Made by a program: the position numbers and the translations under genes. The notes beneath the pieces were generated by a model. That model saw only the letters and a program-made list of their open reading frames with translations, was not told the origin of the DNA and ran no database searches. Below, in pieces: positions 1-12,115 of a stretch of 64,000 nucleotides of DNA. This DNA is from Coleophoma eucalyptorum. Taxonomy: Eukaryota > Ascomycota > Leotiomycetes > Helotiales > Dermateaceae. The stretch is from assembly GCA_026120035.1 (NCBI GenBank), contig JALRME010000007.1, positions 992,001 to 1,056,000 of the forward strand, given 5' to 3'. Position 1 is the stretch's first letter; the number at the start of each line of letters is the position of its first letter.

Positions 1-41
1 ACCAGAAAACCACAATCTTCTCTGCTTGGTCCCAAGACATC

Positions 42-1032
42 ATGAATAGTATACGGCAGATTCAGGAGCTGAACAAGCGTGAGCTCGAGAATGGAGTGCA
101 AGTAAACACCCCAACCATACTTACTTTCTACTAACAAAGCTGAAAGCTCCCCAGAAGCGTCATGGCACACCGATTACCGCGATACTGCATATATCTACAT
201 AGGCGGCTTGCCCTTCGAATTGTCCGAGGGCGACATTATTACAATTTTCTCACAGTTCGGTGAACCTACCTACATCAATCTGATTCGCGATAAAGAAACT
301 GGAAAATCCAAGGGGTTTGCCTTCCTGAAATATGAAGATCAACGAAGCACAGATCTGGCAGTGGACAACTTGGGGGGCACAGTGATTATGGGAAGAACAT
401 TGAAAGTTGATCACACACGATATAAGAAAAAGGAGGACGAGCCAGACGAGGGCATCAACTTGGATGACCTGAAGCAGATTGAAGATGACGGCGACTGTAG
501 AATAAAGAGACGGCGCACCGAGGAAAGCGAGAGTGAAGAGGAACGACCTATGATCAAAGAAGAGAAAGACTTGGCCGCACTGATCCGTGATCATGATGAT
601 GACGACCCGATGAAATCATTTTTGATCGAAGAGAAGAAAGAAGAAATCGCTCTTGCCTTGACCAGGGTCAAAGTTAGCAAGCGTTCCGATAAAGAGAGAA
701 GAAATAGACATCATCATTCTCATCATCATCGATCTAGGAGGGCAAAGGAAGAGGACAAGGATGATGAAGCTAGGCAACGTTCACAATACAGTAAAGATGG
801 TCGAGAGAGGTCGTCTCGGTCAAGAGGGGACAATGGCCCAGAACACAGTTACAGCTCCCGAGGTGAGAGAAAAGATAATGTCGATCGGTCAAGGCACCAT
901 GATTCAAGGAGGAGCGAAAATAGAAATGGAGAATGGTCTCGGAATGAGTTTGACAGAAATCGAGAACGGAGGAGGCGTGATAGCTCGAGGGAGGGAGATC
1001 ATCAATCCCAGGTAGATAAAGATCTAAAGTAG
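42..1032 (+). CDS. IST3: Ist3/RBMX2-type spliceosomal RRM protein
   Basis: Probable subunit of the RES complex, which acts on pre-mRNA in the activated spliceosome. Two exons, 42-97 and 147-1032, give 313 residues. The N-terminus [15 protein letters not shown] is the family signature, followed by a single RRM with RNP2 (YIYIGG, residues 34-39) and RNP1 ([10 protein letters not shown], residues 72-81). The rest is a long charged tail rich in Arg, Ser, Asp and Glu with His runs, longer than in the yeast protein but usual in filamentous fungi. The exon join works only with a GC-AG intron (98-146), which restores the conserved [12 protein letters not shown] segment. The gene converges on the PROPPIN gene with about 200 bp between the stops. 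Family assignment is firm; the symbol is by analogy with yeast. Confidence 0.9.
98..146 (+). other. GC-AG intron in the Ist3 gene
   Basis: The donor reads GCAAGT and the acceptor AAAG, with a CTAAC branch-like motif at 131-135; length 49 nt. The nearby GT donor (GTAAAC at 102) cannot be joined to any AG in the frame that encodes the conserved residues, whereas the GC donor gives an exact in-frame join. Confidence 0.75.
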
Positions 1033-1229
1033 CGATAAAAGCCTTATGCATCTGTCCCATATGTATACCTTTCTATGAGACTATATCCTAGTTCTATACC
1101 ATAACTTATGTTAGATCAGACCGGACCCCATATATGCACCTACCTTCCCAAACTCCAATGCCCTTCCTTGATGCTTCCATTTGCGCCTCGCTAAATGATT
1201 TTTCCCAAACAAGAGCCTTTCAAGTCTGG

Positions 1230-2606
1230 CTAGCTGACCCCGAGATACCTCTTCCATCCATCCCTTACACAGTAGCGCTTGCCGTCTTCACCATCAGCAA
1301 TCACAAACTTCTCCCAGCGTCCATCCCGGCCAGCACCAATGACAATTATGCTTGAATCACTTGTCCAGCCGATCACGCCTTTGAGAGGCCGAGGAGTTGA
1401 ATTTGAGTTTGAGCCAGGCGAACCTGGCAAAGGTTCGTCTCCGATCTCGAAGTGAGCGGATGCAAATGAGTATACGTCCGAAAATACGCGTGGAAGTAAT
1501 GGGATTCTTCCAAGGATGCCCCATTTCTGACTGGTGTCGACGTCGTTTAGCCCCGGGCTGTTTCCACCACTACCCATAGAAGTCATTCTGCGGTGGCCAT
1601 TGGATATCTCAGTCCTTGGTGGTTTGGAAGGATGCGGTATGTCAAAAACGTGCAAAGTGGACTTATCCGATGTAACTGCAAGAAGTTGGCCAGATGGTGA
1701 TATAGCCAAAGAATAAATGGTAGCATGGTCAACACCGCGCCTCAGCTCGGCGAGCCTGGCGCAGTTGCTGGTGGAGAAGATGCGAACAAGTGTGCCCTGT
1801 AGCGTGTTAGAACGAATTCAGAAGTGGAGGTAAGATCGTACTGTTTCACTCGCCGTAGCTAGAATTTCCCCATCACGACTGATGTCGAGAGCTTGTAGTG
1901 ATGAGCCATGAGCTGGTATGATACTCACATTCCCTGTTGCCAACTCAACAAGCTGAACCTGACCAGGAGTTCTTCCGGGGAATGCAATGGTGCTCGAGGT
2001 CAAGCAACACAAACCCAAAGGGTTATCTGCTGTCTCAAAGTCTGACCACAATTCAGGCGGGCTTGAGAAGGTATATACACGCACACTGTTCTGCAGGGCC
2101 ACTAAGACATGTGTCCTTGACAGTCGCACACCTCGAACAGACGTAAGCACAGGAAGTTGGATGGCGACTCTCTGTTTTGCATCGTCCCAGATAATGACCT
2201 AAATGGGTGCCTTTCAGTATATCTGCGCAGCAAGAAGACGTAAGAGGACCTACACGGTTCTGCGGAAACTTTGGCTGTTTTCCTCCTCCGATGAGCGCAA
2301 TGAAGTTTGCCTTGCCCAGCATTTGCACTTCGCCCACACCAGCATTGAAGTCTATCCTTGTCAGTGGATACTGCATACAGCTTAGGGGTCGCAGAATAGA
2401 CTACCTCGAGATACCCGGAGTTGACATGGATCCGAGTTAAATACTATCAAGCCATTAGATCTCTCGTGGTATCTCACAAGGCATAGGTCTCGCATACTGC
2501 AAAATCCCGAGTTGAGGCCTACAGAAAAGCAACTAGCATCTTGATTGAATGAGGCCGACAAGGCTACAGGATAGCTCGAGCTCTCAATAGCTGGTCTGGT
2601 ATTCAT
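1230..2606 (-). CDS. HSV2: PROPPIN, Hsv2/WIPI3-like phosphoinositide-binding WD protein
   Basis: Beta-propeller protein that binds PI3P and PI(3,5)P2 on vacuolar, endosomal and autophagic membranes. Five exons: 2606-2498, 2443-2405, 2351-2254, 2198-1842 and 1796-1230; total 389 residues. All four introns are 45-55 nt GT-AG and the phases fit. The diagnostic lipid-binding motif is present as LRRG (residues 219-222), followed by VDHATIYSLAIS. The N-terminus MNTRPAIES, then the SFNQDASCFSVG blade and PQNRVIIWDD, are typical of fungal Hsv2/Atg18-like proteins. I chose the ATG at 2606 because the family starts there; an upstream in-frame ATG exists but adds unconserved sequence. It could be called Atg18-like; paralogue identity is less sure than family. 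Confidence 0.88.
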
Positions 2607-3345
2607 GATTGCGCAGCGCAGAGTACGGTGTTCTGTGAGAGGGATGGAATCTCGAGAGTCTCGCGCACGCACTGAGGGATTTCTGGATGTGCTCAAAACG
2701 CGGGCATGTTGCAACGTTGTCAAGCGCCTCGAGAGTTCCGTTGGGTTGAGTCGGTCGAGTCTCGCCTTTGGCTGCAGCGTGATGCAAGTTCGACAAAACA
2801 GCCGTGCTTGCCCGGAGTAATAATCTTTCGCCTAGTACGAAGTACGGAAGTACACTAGATACAGTGCCTACAACTAGGCGTGCTAGGTAAGAGAGAGCTG
2901 ATGTGGCTCGTGCACCCGATGGGCCCAGCTAATTTATCCTTGAGCCTCGAGGCGAAGAGAGAATGAAAATGTAACTTCTAGTATTTGAATATTGATCAAG
3001 TCGGTCCTTGAAGATATCTATCCTGCTTTTTGAACAGCCCAGAAATCTTCAGCGTCACCCAGAGAAGACATGTTACGTGCAACTAAAAATGCAAGTGCCA
3101 GCCTTGCAGCATCGCCTAATGCGGTAAAGCGTGACCTGCATTCTGGGGGTCCTTTGGGTTCGCCTAGGAATTTCCGCTCAGGGGAAGGAAGGAAGCAAGA
3201 CTGTCGACCGCTCAATCAATTCCATTTCATGCTCTCGCGTCCTCTCCAGACAACCCCAACTCCCTCCATCTAATTCTCCCGTCACTTACCACCGCCCGGC
3301 GCATCGACGTGCTGTTAGTTTATCCTTCGGTCTTCAGTCGCCATC
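2607..3345. promoter_or_regulatory. Divergent intergenic region between the PROPPIN and septin genes
   Basis: About 740 bp between two divergent start codons. No ORF here is convincing. The 200 bp upstream of the septin ATG is pyrimidine-rich, as is common for fungal promoters. I see no TATA box or specific operator that I can defend. Confidence 0.5.
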
Positions 3346-4853
3346 ATGTCATCTCCATTGAGCGCGGTATGTCTTCTGCCACATCCCAGCTCGACCTCCC
3401 CCCTTTAGGACTTTTTGACACCATGCTTCCTCGTTGATCATGAGTGCATCTGTCGCCATAATAAGACCTGCAGATGCTGACCGATACCTGCGTGTATTTA
3501 GATCAAGATCCGCCGAAAGAAGAATGTCAAGAAGGGTATCCAGTTTTGTTTGATGGTCTGCGGAGCATCAGGCACGGGTAGGTTACAGCTCAGCACCCAA
3601 TGCCAGCAGACTTGTTCTGACTCTATTCTAGGCCGTACAACCTTTGTCAACACCCTCTGTGGAAAGAAAGTCCTCTCAGGAAAGGATGCTGATGATGCCA
3701 ACAACGCCCACCTTGAGGAAGGGGTGAAGATCAAACCAATCACAGTTGGTGAGAACCGCCCAATCCCAGCATTCTATACTCAGCAGAGTTGCTAATGCTA
3801 CGATAGAGCTGGAATTGGATGAAGAGGGAACCCGTATTTCTCTTACAATCGTTGATACCCCAGGCTTCGGTGACCAGATCGATAATGAGGCAAGTTTTGG
3901 TGAGATTGTGGGCTACCTTGAACGACAATACGATGATATTCTTGCCGAGGAGTCACGTATCAAGCGTAACCCCCGATTCCGTGACAACCGTGTCCATGCC
4001 TTGCTTTACTTTATCACTCCTACTGGCCATGGGTACGTCGGTCATTCCCATATGTCCCCTAATCCACGCTGACTTATCATCTAGTCTGCGAGAATTGGAT
4101 ATTGAGCTCATGAAGCGACTTTCACCACGCGTCAACGTTATCCCTGTCATCGGCAAAGCAGACTCCCTCACCCCAGCTGAACTGGCGGAGTCGAAGAAGC
4201 TTGTAATGGAGGATATTGAGCATTACAGAATCCCTGTCTATAACTTCCCATACGATATCGAGGAGGATGATGAGGATACGGTTGAAGAGAACGCAGAACT
4301 CCGTGGATTGATGCCTTTCGCAATTGTAGGCTCTGAGGAGGTTGTTGAGATTGGAGGTCGCAAAGTCCGTGCCAGACAGTATCCATGGGGTGTTGTGGAA
4401 GTCGACAACCCAAGACATTCTGACTTCTTGGCAATTCGAAGTGCACTATTGCACAGTCATTTGGCTGATCTGAAGGAGATCACCCATGACTTCCTTTACG
4501 AAAATTACCGTACCGAGAAGCTTAGCAAGAGTGTTGAGGGTGGTGCTGGAGCGTAAGTTTAATGTCGAAAGATATTGCGCTTCACATGCTAATGATATCC
4601 TAGTGATTCGTCTATGAACCCCGAGGATCTCGCATCCCAGTCTGTCCGCTTGAAGGAAGAGCAGCTCCGCCGTGAAGAGGAGAAGTTGAGAGAGATTGAG
4701 GTCAAGGTCCAGAGAGAGATCAATGAGAAGAGACAAGAACTCTTGGCCCGTGAGAGCCAGCTTAAGGAGATTGAGGCAAGAATGCAAAGAGAGCAGAGCG
4801 CTCACCTTGAAGCCACAAATGGAGCGAACCATGCAGCCGATGCGGAAGCGTAG
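3346..4853 (+). CDS. CDC11: Septin, Cdc11 group (AspA-type)
   Basis: Septin subunit that assembles into hetero-oligomeric filaments at septa, hyphal tips and branch sites. Six exons: 3346-3366, 3502-3577, 3632-3748, 3807-4032, 4085-4552 and 4604-4853; total 385 residues. The polybasic stretch IRRKKNVKKG precedes the G domain. The P-loop is GASGTGRT (residues 28-35), with Arg where GTPases carry Lys; this is characteristic of the Cdc11 group. The DTPG switch is at 88-91 and the GKAD base-recognition motif at 170-173. The septin unique element follows, then a Glu/Arg-rich C-terminal coiled coil (about 320-375). The first intron is long (135 nt); the other four are 51-58 nt. Orthology to Cdc11 rather than Cdc3, Cdc10 or Cdc12 rests on the P-loop and overall sequence. 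Confidence 0.93.
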
Positions 4854-5818
4854 GAGGTGTAATTAGTACGAGGCTGTTTTATAGCCTATTTCTTCTCCAC
4901 GGCCCATACTTTCGACGAAGAGGCTGTTCGTTGGCGCTCGATATCAAGCGATTTCTGGGGCGGCGGATTTCCTTTTGCAGGTCGTTGACGGCATTTGCAA
5001 CATTACTCGTGGCTCTGAAAAGCTAGTGGCGTGTGTTTTCGTATGACTTCTAATGTGCAGTTAAATTATTTCAGTTCTCATACCCGTTCAGAGATTGGCT
5101 ATCCAAGCCTTTTTTTTCGTGTCTTTACTAGCTAGCAAAGGTCTAGTAGCATGATCTTACTAAATTCCTTTGTTGACATGTCGTTTTTATAAAAATAGTT
5201 GCAGCGTTAGATTAGTATAGTGAGGGGCAACGATTGCAATCAATTCTACTATGAAGACCTGCCAATTGAATCTAATGTTAAAGGTATTTTTATGGCTGGC
5301 CCAAATAAATTGTCTTGTGATATCCTGCTACATCAGGTCCATCGCCATAAGGTCCCTTTAAAGTCCACTCATATACCTTATTTAACCCTTTTAAAACAAC
5401 CAAGCTGCTATATTATATATGACATGCTAAGACACTAATCCTTCGGTTTTAAGTGTTTAGGCCTTCTATACAGGCAGAGAGGATGTTACAACTAGACCAC
5501 TTCTTTTCTCAAGCTAGCACAATTTATCTTGATTCATATTCATCAAGTTAATAATCTTGGGGTGTCTAAAGCACTTTAGTGATTACAGACGGCTATGATT
5601 TACCAGATAGACTATTCAGGTATGGAAGTAATAAGTAGCGCTAGTTGATGAAGTGTGTACTCACTGAAGAACTAGCCACCTTCCAATCACATGATACCCC
5701 TCGCTCCTTTCAACTTTCGTCATCATCATCTCATGCTTTGTTGAATTCTGTCGCCGTCATCGACCAGAGTCTCCTAATATTCTCCCACTAACTGCATCAA
5801 TATCAAGTTGTTCTTACG
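4854..5818. other. Intergenic stretch, no gene seen
   Basis: About 965 bp: the 3' region of the septin gene, an AT-rich middle part (about 5100-5650) with only short chance ORFs, and a pyrimidine-rich leader with CATCATC repeats just before the next start codon. Confidence 0.5.
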
Positions 5819-6711
5819 ATGTCGGGCACCACTAAGTACAGTCCTGCCGCCCAGCGGGATTCTCTCGATGAACCCAGCCATTATACTCAAGCTCCGCCTG
5901 CCTACGCCGATGCGCCTTCTGCCTCTTCCGACCAAGCTGCACTACTGGGTGGGCCTCGCAGCAGTGAGGACAACATCCCGGATGACTTCAAGTTCGGTGG
6001 AACCGTTGCGGAGGGATCTATCGAGATCCGGATGGGTTTTATTCGCAAGGTCTATGCTATACTGTGAGAGCACAAAGGTTGCCAGGTACCGTTCGATCCA
6101 TTGCTAACACACCTAGATCGGTCCAGTTGATTGCCACGGCTGTTCTGAGCTCTGTCTCGTTCTTCAGCGCTTCCTACAAAAACTGGATTCAAACAAATCA
6201 GTGGATGATGTGGGTTTCTTTGTTCGGGGCCATCGGCTTCATGCTCCTGACCTATTGGAAGCGCAAATCCTACCCTACGAATCTTCTCTTCCTCGCAGGT
6301 TTTACGGGCTTGGAGGCATACTCTATTTCAGTCATCGTGTCCTTTTACCAGTCAAAGATTGTTCTTCAGGCAGTTCTGCTTACCGCTGGAATCTTTGTGG
6401 CATTAACGCTATTTGCTTGCCAATCTAAGTATGACTTTACGAGCTGGGCACCATATCTGTTTGGAAGTCTTTGGGTTTTGATCCTTTTTGGTTTCATGGC
6501 AGCATTCTTTCCAGCAAATAGCACGGTCGAGCTTGCATACTCCGGTATCGCGGCATTGTTGTTCTCAGGCTACATTCTGGTGGATACTCAGCTGATCATG
6601 CGACATTATCATGTGGAAGAGGAAATCGCAGCTGCTATCAGTCTTTATCTCGATATTATCAACCTATTCCTGGCGATTCTGCGCATCTTGAACAACCAGC
6701 AGAATAACTAA
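5819..6711 (+). CDS. BXI1: Bax-inhibitor/TMBIM family membrane protein
   Basis: Multi-pass membrane protein of the Bax inhibitor-1 (UPF0005/TMBIM, LFG-like) family, linked to ER calcium leak and the unfolded-protein response in yeast. Exons 5819-6063 and 6117-6711 join through a 53-nt intron to give 279 residues. The N-terminal 70 residues are Pro/Ser/Tyr-rich and disordered (YTQAPPAYADAPSAS), as in LFG-type members. The membrane region has about seven hydrophobic segments, and the C-terminal family block contains SGYILVDTQLIM and the acidic YLDIINLFLAILRIL helix. Length matches the yeast protein. Cellular role is inferred from the family. Confidence 0.88.
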
Positions 6712-8295
6712 AGTGATAGGAGAGAAGGTCTGCATAGTATAAGTGGATTTACACGGGAACCATGTCTCTGGTGGTATGGAAACACGAAGGAGGCTGATTG
6801 TTCTTCGTTGCTGTAATGGCAACGGTGGATGAGATCAGTCATAGGAAGGATAAGTATTATTGTCGACAGCATCGCTGTCCTAATAGCACACGTGTAGGGT
6901 GCGTTGTTCTGCAGAAATAGGAAAATTTTATCATCATAGCTGCTAGGTGTTTATATGAAAAGTTGGTGCATGGCAGATTGCTGAGCACTTCTCAATATTG
7001 CTCCTCAGTTTGATCGAGCCCGCCAGTACTACACCTCTTGACCCGATAGTTGGTGTTGGTTACTGGTTTGGCCGCCAAATTTACCTATCTAAGGAATGGA
7101 AAAGTTCCTGTCTATAGTCACTACTAGCACAGCTCCAGGAACCGCAACACTAAGAATTCAAATAACTGGATTCGTTCGAGCACTCTGTTGTCACTGTAAT
7201 GGCAATGCTCTCAGGAGCGGTGACACCTAAGGGTGGACTAGGTGGTTCATTTCGATTCGAGAATTAGAAAGATATGCGATGGACCAACGTGATATAACCA
7301 AATACATGTCAAATGTATGCGCTGTGAAGTGTGTATGCTGACTTAGCGGAGATAAATCTATGTCAAACACATCAGTCTACGCAACTGACTCGGGATTCCA
7401 AAGCGAGTAAAAGACAGCACCTGCAAGATTTATACGGGTGGGGTCTAGCAATGAACATTATGAAACCTGATATATCGCAGTGCCCACGGCCCAATCAGTG
7501 AGCAGCGAAACTCATCAGAGTCGACAAAGAGATGTGTCCTACTCCGTAGTTTCAACAGATCCTGCAAGTGTGCCGGCACTGTACTCTTGAAAATCAGGCC
7601 AGGGTGATCGCAACCAAGCAACCAAAAGCATCTCTCACTGCCGAAGAGAACCTTTCCCCTCTTATGGGAGGTTCCCCAGCATGCTTGGGTCGTATGACCC
7701 TCAAGGCTGTTGTGGGGGAAGAAGTCAAATCATCAAGCAATATAATCATGTAGGTAAAAGAGAAACGAAGCTGTAAAAATGAACAAATCGGATGGTGGTC
7801 AAGCAACTTAACATCATGCATCTCTTGCTGTGACGGCGGCCACTGTTTTCCTCCCGGAAGCCTCACTCGGGCCTCTCTGGCACACCTCAGCCACCTCAGC
7901 CCAGTGTCATGGCATCCTCGTCGTCCCTTTCCCTTCCTCTTAAGCTCCCTGCAGACGCCGCTGCGCGCTACTGTATTACCGGACAACCCAGCCACGCACA
8001 GACAACATGCTTGTTTCTCTGTCTCCCTCCGTCTATCTGTCTGTCTGTCTGTCTGTCCGACTTCACCGCCTTCTAGTAACCGCTGCAGCAACCAACCTGT
8101 ATTCCTCCACACTCGTTTTGTTTCGACATCCCTTTTCCCTCTTAGATTGCATGTCCAGATCTGTCTCCTCCCGATTCCCCTCGAATTGGCTCTCTATTGC
8201 CTTTTCCATTGACCCTTTTCCTTCTCCACCCGCCTTTTCCTCCATCCTTCTTCCATTGCTCCTCCTATTTTCTTCCGCTGCTTAATCGAGCCGCC
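6712..8295. other. Long intergenic region upstream of ceramide synthase
   Basis: Nearly 1.6 kb with no ORF I can support. From about 7850 to the start codon it becomes strongly pyrimidine-rich (TCC, CTT, CCTT runs), which looks like a long 5' leader or promoter. It includes a TCTG microsatellite. Confidence 0.5.
8034..8057 (+). repeat. TCTG tetranucleotide microsatellite
   Basis: About six units of CTGT/TCTG in the pyrimidine-rich leader, roughly 240 bp upstream of the ceramide synthase start codon. Confidence 0.85.
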
Positions 8296-9911
8296 ATGAA
8301 CGACACATCTGCACCTGTCGCGGATCGGAGTGAGAAGGGCGAAGCTGCCCAGCAATGGACGCATCAGAATGGCGCAAACGTCGACGCCTTGGATTCAAGA
8401 TTCGTACCTGGTGGTCCTGCGCAATTTCAGACACGCACAACTGTCGCAAGGAAAAAGGCTAAGCTGAAAGATGAAGGTCCCATAGAGATATTGTGTGAAT
8501 GGTTCGCACAGCATCAGGTTGGTAAGTCGCAATAGCCCTCACTCGTCATGCTGCAGGCACTGATTCTACTTCCTAGGCCTTTCTGCCAACCTTCTTATGT
8601 TGCTTGCCTTAACTCATTTATGTTTTCCAAGAGCTCGACGACATACCCGCAAGTTTGTTGACCTCTCGTACCTGAATCCCGAGTCGGGTGAATATTGCTC
8701 AGGGTGGAATGATGCTTGGATGGTGTTTTTCTGGATTGTGGTCTTCACGGGACTGCGCGCGTCTGTGATGGACTATGTACTGGAGCCGCTGGCAAGGCGA
8801 GGTGGTGTCGAAACTCGCAGAAATCAGACCAGGTTTGCTGAGCAGGCATGGCTTGGTATCTATTATTGCGTCTTTTGGCCAATCGGCATGGTAAGAGCAC
8901 TGGAGCCTGACTAGTTAAGAAGCCTACTAATCGATACAGTACATTTGGGTGAATTCCGAGTACTGGATGAATATGAAGGAGTTGTGGACCAATTGGCCAA
9001 ACCGCGAGATGACTGGGCTTCGAAAGTGGTATATATTGGTGCAATACGCCTTTTGGCTGCAGCAAATTCTGGTCATCAATTTGGAGAAACGGAGGAAAGA
9101 CCACTGGCAGATGTTCACACATCATATCATCACCACTATGCTGCTATTCACCAGTTACGGTTATCACCAAACGAAAGTGGGCAACGTTATCCTCTGCATG
9201 ATGGATGTTGTCGATCTCTTTCTGCCAGTAAGACCCTTTGATTATGTACAAGAAACATAGCTAATAACTTACTAGCTTGCCAAATGTTTGAAGTATCTCG
9301 GATACACTACCATCACTGATGTAGTATTTGGTATTTTCATGGTTACTTGGGTCGCGGCGCGCCATGTTGGCTATATGATGATATGTTACTCTGTATGGGC
9401 CGACATTCCCGCTACAATCAACTATGGTTGCTACAGAGGAAAAAATGGAAACTTAACGGGGCCTTTTCCAGCACCGGATCGCTTCTGGCATCTTCTCGAT
9501 CCCTTCCGTAATCCCGAAGGCGTCGTATGCTTCAACCATGAAATCAAGTGGGGATTTTTGAGTACACTGCTCTTCCTACAAGGAATCACTTTGATGTGGT
9601 TTTCTTTGATCGTCAAGGTAGCAATTAAAGTCCTTCGTGGTGGTCAAGCGGAAGAGGTCAGGAGTGAAGATGAAGGGGATGAAGAAGACGAGTTTGTCGA
9701 GGAAGAGGTCATCGAGGTCTTCGAACCTCTACAGGAGCAACCTTTCGAAGAAGAAGTGGGGGTTGAAGCCATAAATCTGAAAGGCCGTACGTCCAGTACC
9801 TCTAAGAGATACAGAAAAAGCCCCAGCAGTGCTAGTGGTGTTTCATTGCCAGATCGGAAAGAACTGCTGGGCAGAATTGGGTGCGATAAGAGTGTTCGAG
9901 ATGATGTATAG
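8296..9911 (+). CDS. LAG1: Ceramide synthase (Lag1/Lac1, TLC domain)
   Basis: Acyl-CoA-dependent ceramide synthase of the ER: N-acylates sphingoid bases. Exons 8296-8521, 8577-8890, 8940-9227 and 9276-9911; introns of 55, 49 and 48 nt; 487 residues. After a hydrophilic N-terminus come multiple membrane spans. The Lag1p catalytic motif is clear: the His pair in MFTHHIITTMLLF (residues 241-242) and the Asp pair in MMDVVDLFLP (269 and 272). The C-terminal tail is very acidic (Glu/Asp-rich, about residues 402-435), then Ser/Arg-rich, and probably cytosolic. No N-terminal homeodomain-like region is present, as expected in fungi. Whether this is the long-chain or very-long-chain specific paralogue cannot be told from sequence by eye. 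Confidence 0.93.
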
Positions 9912-11022
9912 AAGGGAGGAGTCTTTCGGTCATACCGATTTCTATCGATACAGATTACCTTAACCTCTGTTTACGACTTTCCAAAAAACCATTCTTCGCA
10001 AGAGTCTGTCTCTGATGCATACAACAAAGGAAGGGAATGAAGCTCCCAAATACTAAATAAACCTCTGTATGAACGATTTGTGATGTTACGGCTACGATGA
10101 CATTGTTCTATCGCTTCTCTAACCCGCTCTTCGAGCATGGCGTTTTATATACCATTAAATAGATAGATCCGTTTCAAGGCTTCTGTGCAGACGATATAGG
10201 CAAAATATGGGTTAATATCCGTAGTATTTTGCCCTTTTCCATCCCAAAAATAATTCCATGATTAGACTGATAGAAGCTTCGCTGGAACTTCTGTGGGGGA
10301 AAAATCCAAAAATCCTCATGTCTAAATATATCACAAATAACATACAACTCTTGCTTGGGTGTCCCTTTGACGCTATATTGGAAAGTCGGAATCCCCTTTG
10401 GTCTTAGATAATGCATAAAATAACTTGGCATTCTTTATTCTGTGCATTTGGCTTTCGTCCTTTGACTTCCCTGCTACACGATTCGAGGACAAACCTTCTC
10501 ATGTTGGCACTAATATATACGATCTGTTTACAGCTCCTCAGGTCAAACATTTACTAGAGAAATAGGCTCTTCAGACACCAAAGGAGGACTTCGTAATGCT
10601 AAATTGGTAGAGAAAATCATTTTCCTTTTTGAAATGAGCACTGTTGCTTCCCTTCCTATTCTTCTGCACAAGAGTCTCGGATATAAACTTAAAAGAGTTC
10701 CAAATATACCACACATACACACACAAGAAGATAACGCCTATGATGCCCAAATGCTGAAAGGCCTTTACAGACCGGACATCCCCACTCAATGGCAACGTCG
10801 GTTCTTCCATTATTCCTGGAAATGCCCTCTCACCAGTTCCAAGCCAGAGGGCAGATATAAAAGTTGCTGCTGCGGCCGCCAATCCTGGTTGGCATGCAGC
10901 GCCGTGAAAGAAGAGGTGTATCGAAGGTTTTAATGACAAAAGAAACCCGTAACACATTGACCATATTACAATAACTCCATCCCTAAGTCCTAGCTTTCCC
11001 AAGATCCAACAGAAGATCGATC
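9912..11022. other. Convergent 3' intergenic region
   Basis: About 1.1 kb between the stop codons of ceramide synthase and Sho1, which converge. It holds 3' untranslated sequence and short unconvincing ORFs. One 173-codon minus-strand reading frame (10571-11092) overlaps the end of SHO1; I do not accept it as a gene. Confidence 0.45.
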
Positions 11023-12115
11023 CTATAACAAGATCAGATAATTCGATGGTGCAATTCCAGTATCCCCGTTGGCTTTCTTTGCTTGCCACCATCTGCCACT
11101 GACGTCTGAAACCTCTAGTATTTCATGTTTCGAGAAGCTTATCTCATTGGCATCATCTGGATTCGCCTCGTACGAGTAAATGGCCTTGGCTCTGTATGGG
11201 TATTCTGTGGGTGCAACAACTTCTCCTGGTGTTTGCTCGCCGGCCATGTTACCACTGATGCCCATATTGCCGGCAATGGGTCCCCCAGCAGTGCCGTTGC
11301 CAAATCGTGGCTGCGAGTCTCCATTTCCTCCTCCTGTTGGGAAGCCCGCAACAGGCGTTGATGTCTCAAATCCTCCGAGTTGGGCAGATGTGTACATCTG
11401 CGGTGGTACATTGGAGGATACTGATGTGTCCGGTCGTCCGCTTCCATACCCATTGGTCATACCTCTACTCTGTCGGGAAGTTCTGTGGTCCTTGTGTAGT
11501 GCAAAGGAGTCTAGGTAAGCGCGGGGGACGGCTGAAGGTGTCGATCCAAAATAGAATATCCACACGATCTACATCTAGCGTCAACATATATGGCAATCGA
11601 GACAGTAGAGGAGACTTACATTTACCATGGACAACAAAATATGGCCGGCAGCCGTTGCTTCTTTAGCGCCGTTTGGTGAGTATACCAGGGAATTTACGGA
11701 CGAACTTGTAAGAATGAGTCCAGTCGCAAGGAATCCAACGATGGCGACGTGATATGTGTGAATGGTGTCGGAGGCCACTACTACAAATACCCCAATAATA
11801 ACGCACAGCATATACACGATGGCGAACCACGAATAGTTGGGAAATGGAGGGCTCTGGGCCTGAGCAATGATGGATGAGATGAAAGCAATAAACCATGCCA
11901 GCTGTAGTAATCGATGTTAGTAACAGGACATCTCTTGACAGTGTAAAATGAGAGTTTACCATAGCAATCGAGATGGTAGCCAGCGCAAATGGATCGCCAA
12001 TTATATTGCCCAGACTCATCGTACGCATCCCACCCGTCCGCCTTCGTGAAGTATTATCCATGGCCCCATTCATCTTTCTGAGGGAGGGTGAATGCAATGA
12101 TCCGTATGATGGCAT
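11023..12115 (-). CDS. SHO1: Sho1-type osmosensor with four TM segments and an SH3 domain
   Basis: Plasma-membrane scaffold of the HOG and filamentation MAPK pathways; its SH3 domain recruits Pbs2. Exons 12115-11960, 11901-11620 and 11568-11023, introns of 58 and 51 nt, 327 residues. The pattern [26 protein letters not shown] starts the first of four closely spaced membrane helices, the classic Sho1 layout. A Gly/Asn/Pro-rich linker follows. The last 60 residues are an SH3 domain with AIYSYEA (ALYDY equivalent), SGRWWQAK and GIAPSNYL. Start codon: the ATG at 12115 opens the frame, but a shorter N-terminus beginning at MNGAMDNTS is possible. Confidence 0.92.

Noticed and set aside
102..139. 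GT-AG intron (GTAAAC to CAAAG) in the Ist3 gene
   Set aside because: 38 nt is too short, the branch site would be 4 nt from the acceptor, and the frame fails; the GC-AG alternative fits.
4446..4832. 128-codon frame antisense to the septin coiled coil
   Set aside because: Leu/Ser-rich shadow of the Glu/Lys-rich sense strand.
7594..8112. 172-codon minus-strand frame
   Set aside because: Antisense to the pyrimidine-rich ceramide synthase leader and TCTG repeat; composition is an artefact of those repeats.
10571..11092. 173-codon minus-strand frame overlapping the end of SHO1
   Set aside because: Hydrophobic but no recognisable family, and it overlaps the SH3-coding end in another frame; most likely 3' untranslated sequence.
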